Source: Alphaproteobacteria bacterium | GTDB lineage: Bacteria > Pseudomonadota > Alphaproteobacteria > GCA-2731375 | DNA length: 35,493 nt | Assembly (NCBI GenBank): GCA_029937535.1 | Contig: JAPYPT010000016.1 | Span: 1-35,493 of the forward strand | Direction: 5' to 3' | Shown here: positions 34,228-35,493 of the stretch, one piece after another | How the letters are laid out: every line of letters begins with the position of its first letter | Position numbering within the stretch: the first letter of the stretch is position 1 | Made by a program: the position numbers and the translations under genes | Notes under the pieces: generated by a model | What the model saw: the letters and a program-made list of their open reading frames with translations, nothing else | What the model was told of the DNA's origin: nothing | Databases searched by the model: none

Positions 34228-34332
34228 CTAGAGCATGTTCTTTTTAAACATGCTCGGACTCTTAAGAAAAGAGCAATTGAACCAATCACTTGGGTCGCGA
34301 TAGCGACTCCGATTAATTGAAAACTGCTCTAG
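34228..34332 (-). repeat. dual-hairpin intergenic repeat R4 (inverted copy of R2)
   Basis: A 105-bp element whose reverse complement equals R2 except at three positions by manual comparison. It ends in CTAG on both sides. In the minus direction it starts right at the engB stop: the TAG (34331-34329) is part of the element's terminal CTAG. It lies between engB and argB. Hairpin 1 plus TTTTCTT is oriented as a possible terminator for engB. Confidence 0.85.
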
Positions 34333-35042
34333 TGATCTTTCGATTCCGACGGATGGGCACCATCCGTTAGGAACGGACCACTAGCCTCTTCGGCCAGCGC
34401 GGCGACGGCGGCGCGAACCTCTTCCAGGCCCTGCTTCTTGGCGGCGGAGGTGGCCAGAATTTCCGGGTATGCGGCGCCATGACGGGCAATTTCGCCAGCC
34501 GCCGTCTGTTCTATCCTGGCCAGGGCGCCGGCCTTTTCCTTATCCACCTTGGTCAGCACGATCTGGTAGACCACCGCGGCCTGGTCCAGCAGCTCCATCA
34601 CCTTGCGGTCAGGGGCGCCGATGCCGCGCCGGGCATCGATCAACAGGCAAACCCGGCGCAGGTTGCTCCGGCCGCGCAGATAATCCTCGATCAGCTTGTT
34701 CCAGCGTTCGATCTCTTCCTTGCCGGCCCGGGCGTAGCCATAGCCGGGCAGATCGACCAGCATCAGACGGCCGCCCAGGCGAAAGAAATTAACCTCCCGC
34801 GTCCGCCCCGGCGTGTTCGAGGTCCGCGCCAGGGTGCGCCGGTTGGTCAGGGCGTTGAGCAGGCTGGACTTGCCCACGTTGGAGCGGCCGGCGAAGGCCA
34901 CTTCAGGCAGTTCGGCTTGGGGTAGATCAGCCTCCGTACGGACGCCCATGACGAATTCGCATTCCTGGGCGAACAGCACACGTCCCGCTTCGATGGCCGC
35001 CGCCTTGGCCTCGACATCCCCGGCGGCGTCGTTTTCGGCCAT
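34329..35042 (-). CDS. engB: ribosome biogenesis GTPase EngB (YihA/YsxC)
   Basis: A 237-residue small GTPase needed for late large-subunit assembly. G motifs: G1 GRSNVGKSS, G2 region NTPGRTREV, G3 VDLPGYG, G4 TKVDK, G5 TSAAKK. The N-terminal 30 residues are an Ala/Glu-rich extension before FVMGVRTEADLPQ, common in alphaproteobacteria. Its ATG follows the yidC stop directly (TAGATG). The stop codon is contributed by repeat R4, so the very C-terminus (HPSESKDH) may be non-original. Confidence 0.96.
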   Translation of the reverse strand: MAENDAAGDVEAKAAAIEAGRVLFAQECEFVMGVRTEADLPQAELPEVAFAGRSNVGKSSLLNALTNRRTLARTSNTPGRTREVNFFRLGGRLMLVDLPGYGYARAGKEEIERWNKLIEDYLRGRSNLRRVCLLIDARRGIGAPDRKVMELLDQAAVVYQIVLTKVDKEKAGALARIEQTAAGEIARHGAAYPEILATSAAKKQGLEEVRAAVAALAEEASGPFLTDGAHPSESKDH

Positions 35043-35493
35043 CTACTTGGGCCTGATGGGCACGCCCATGCGCCGCATGATGAGCCATTGCTGGGTGACC
35101 GAGAGAATATTGTTCCAGGTCCAATAGATCACCAGCCCGGCGGGGAAGCTGCCCAGCAGGAAGGTGAAGAACAGGGGCATGAAGAGGAATATCTTGGCCT
35201 GCACGGGGTCCGCCGGCTGGGGGTTCAGCAATTGCTGAAAATACATGCTGGCGCCCATGAAAATGGGCCAGATGCCGATCATCAGGAATTTAGGTATATC
35301 CCAGGGCACCATGTCGAACAGGGTCAGAATATACATGGGATCGGGCGCCGAGAGGTCGTGGATCCAGCCAAAGAACGGTTTGTGGCGCATCTCGATGGTT
35401 ACGAACATCACCTTGTAGAGAGCAAAAAACACCGGAATTTGCACGACGACCGGCAAACAGCCCGACGCGGGATTGACCTTCTCCCGCTTGTAG
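35043..35493 (-). CDS. yidC: membrane protein insertase YidC, C-terminal part (5' end outside window)
   Basis: The last 149 codons of the YidC/Oxa1/Alb3 insertase are present and the frame is open to the window edge. Readable text begins [27 protein letters not shown], followed by [22 protein letters not shown]. The remaining membrane helices ([50 protein letters not shown]) come next, and the cytoplasmic tail is [13 protein letters not shown]. It inserts membrane proteins alone or with SecYEG. It is first in the yidC-engB-argB series. Confidence 0.95.
   Translation of the reverse strand, partial: YKREKVNPASGCLPVVVQIPVFFALYKVMFVTIEMRHKPFFGWIHDLSAPDPMYILTLFDMVPWDIPKFLMIGIWPIFMGASMYFQQLLNPQPADPVQAKIFLFMPLFFTFLLGSFPAGLVIYWTWNNILSVTQQWLIMRRMGVPIRPK

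Noticed and set aside
26145-34332. CRISPR array as explanation for the repeated units
   Set aside because: The units are 105 bp, widely spaced by genes, in both orientations and internally palindromic; no short direct repeats with uniform spacers and no cas genes are present.

Overview
The window reads as a chromosomal segment of a GC-rich alphaproteobacterium, most likely from the Rhodospirillales or a neighbouring order. The evidence is DUF2336 and DUF2794 proteins (largely alphaproteobacterial families), a PleC/DivJ-like sensor kinase, and a minus-strand order yidC-engB-argB ... HAD phosphatase-dapD-dapE next to truA, an arrangement I associate with alphaproteobacteria.

Left part (1-9.2 kb). 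On the minus strand lie the 5' end of an alpha/beta hydrolase, a polysaccharide deacetylase and a family 4 glycosyltransferase. These are visibly more AT-rich than the rest and look like acquired surface-polysaccharide genes. They are followed by an amidohydrolase, a TauD/TfdA dioxygenase and a short unknown gene. Divergent from these is a complete peptide/nickel-type ABC transporter (two permeases, two ATPases) with no substrate-binding protein beside it. A DUF2794 gene ends the block.

Middle part (9.4-25.4 kb). This holds a PAS-GAF-PAS-PAS histidine kinase, an uncharacterised membrane-anchored 435-residue protein, a DHA2-type drug efflux pump, a family III CoA-transferase, a Sel1-repeat protein, and a coupled acyl-CoA dehydrogenase/pirin pair. 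After these come an O-antigen-ligase-like protein of the exosortase-A-associated type, a possible small membrane protein, an aldo/keto reductase, truA, a multipass membrane protein, and dapE/dapD of lysine and cell-wall biosynthesis.

Right part (25.4-35.5 kb). The conserved minus-strand neighbourhood (HAD, argB, engB, yidC) is interrupted by a plus-strand cassette DUF2336-GGDEF-DUF2336 and by an IS630-family insertion sequence. The GGDEF protein keeps both its GGDEF active site and an RxxD inhibitory site. The two DUF2336 proteins are paralogues, so this looks like a compact c-di-GMP signalling module.

The most striking unexplained structure is a family of four roughly 105-bp intergenic elements (R1 26145-26249, R2 30791-30895, R3 32166-32272, R4 34228-34332). 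Each starts with CTAGAGCA, ends in or near CTAG, and folds into two successive hairpins. R2 and R4 are inverted copies differing at 3 of 105 positions by my manual comparison. R1 and R2 flank the c-di-GMP cassette as direct repeats. R3 is the exact insertion site of the IS630 element and also encodes the last codons of the neighbouring epimerase. R4 supplies the engB stop codon. No rRNA, tRNA or CRISPR array was seen.
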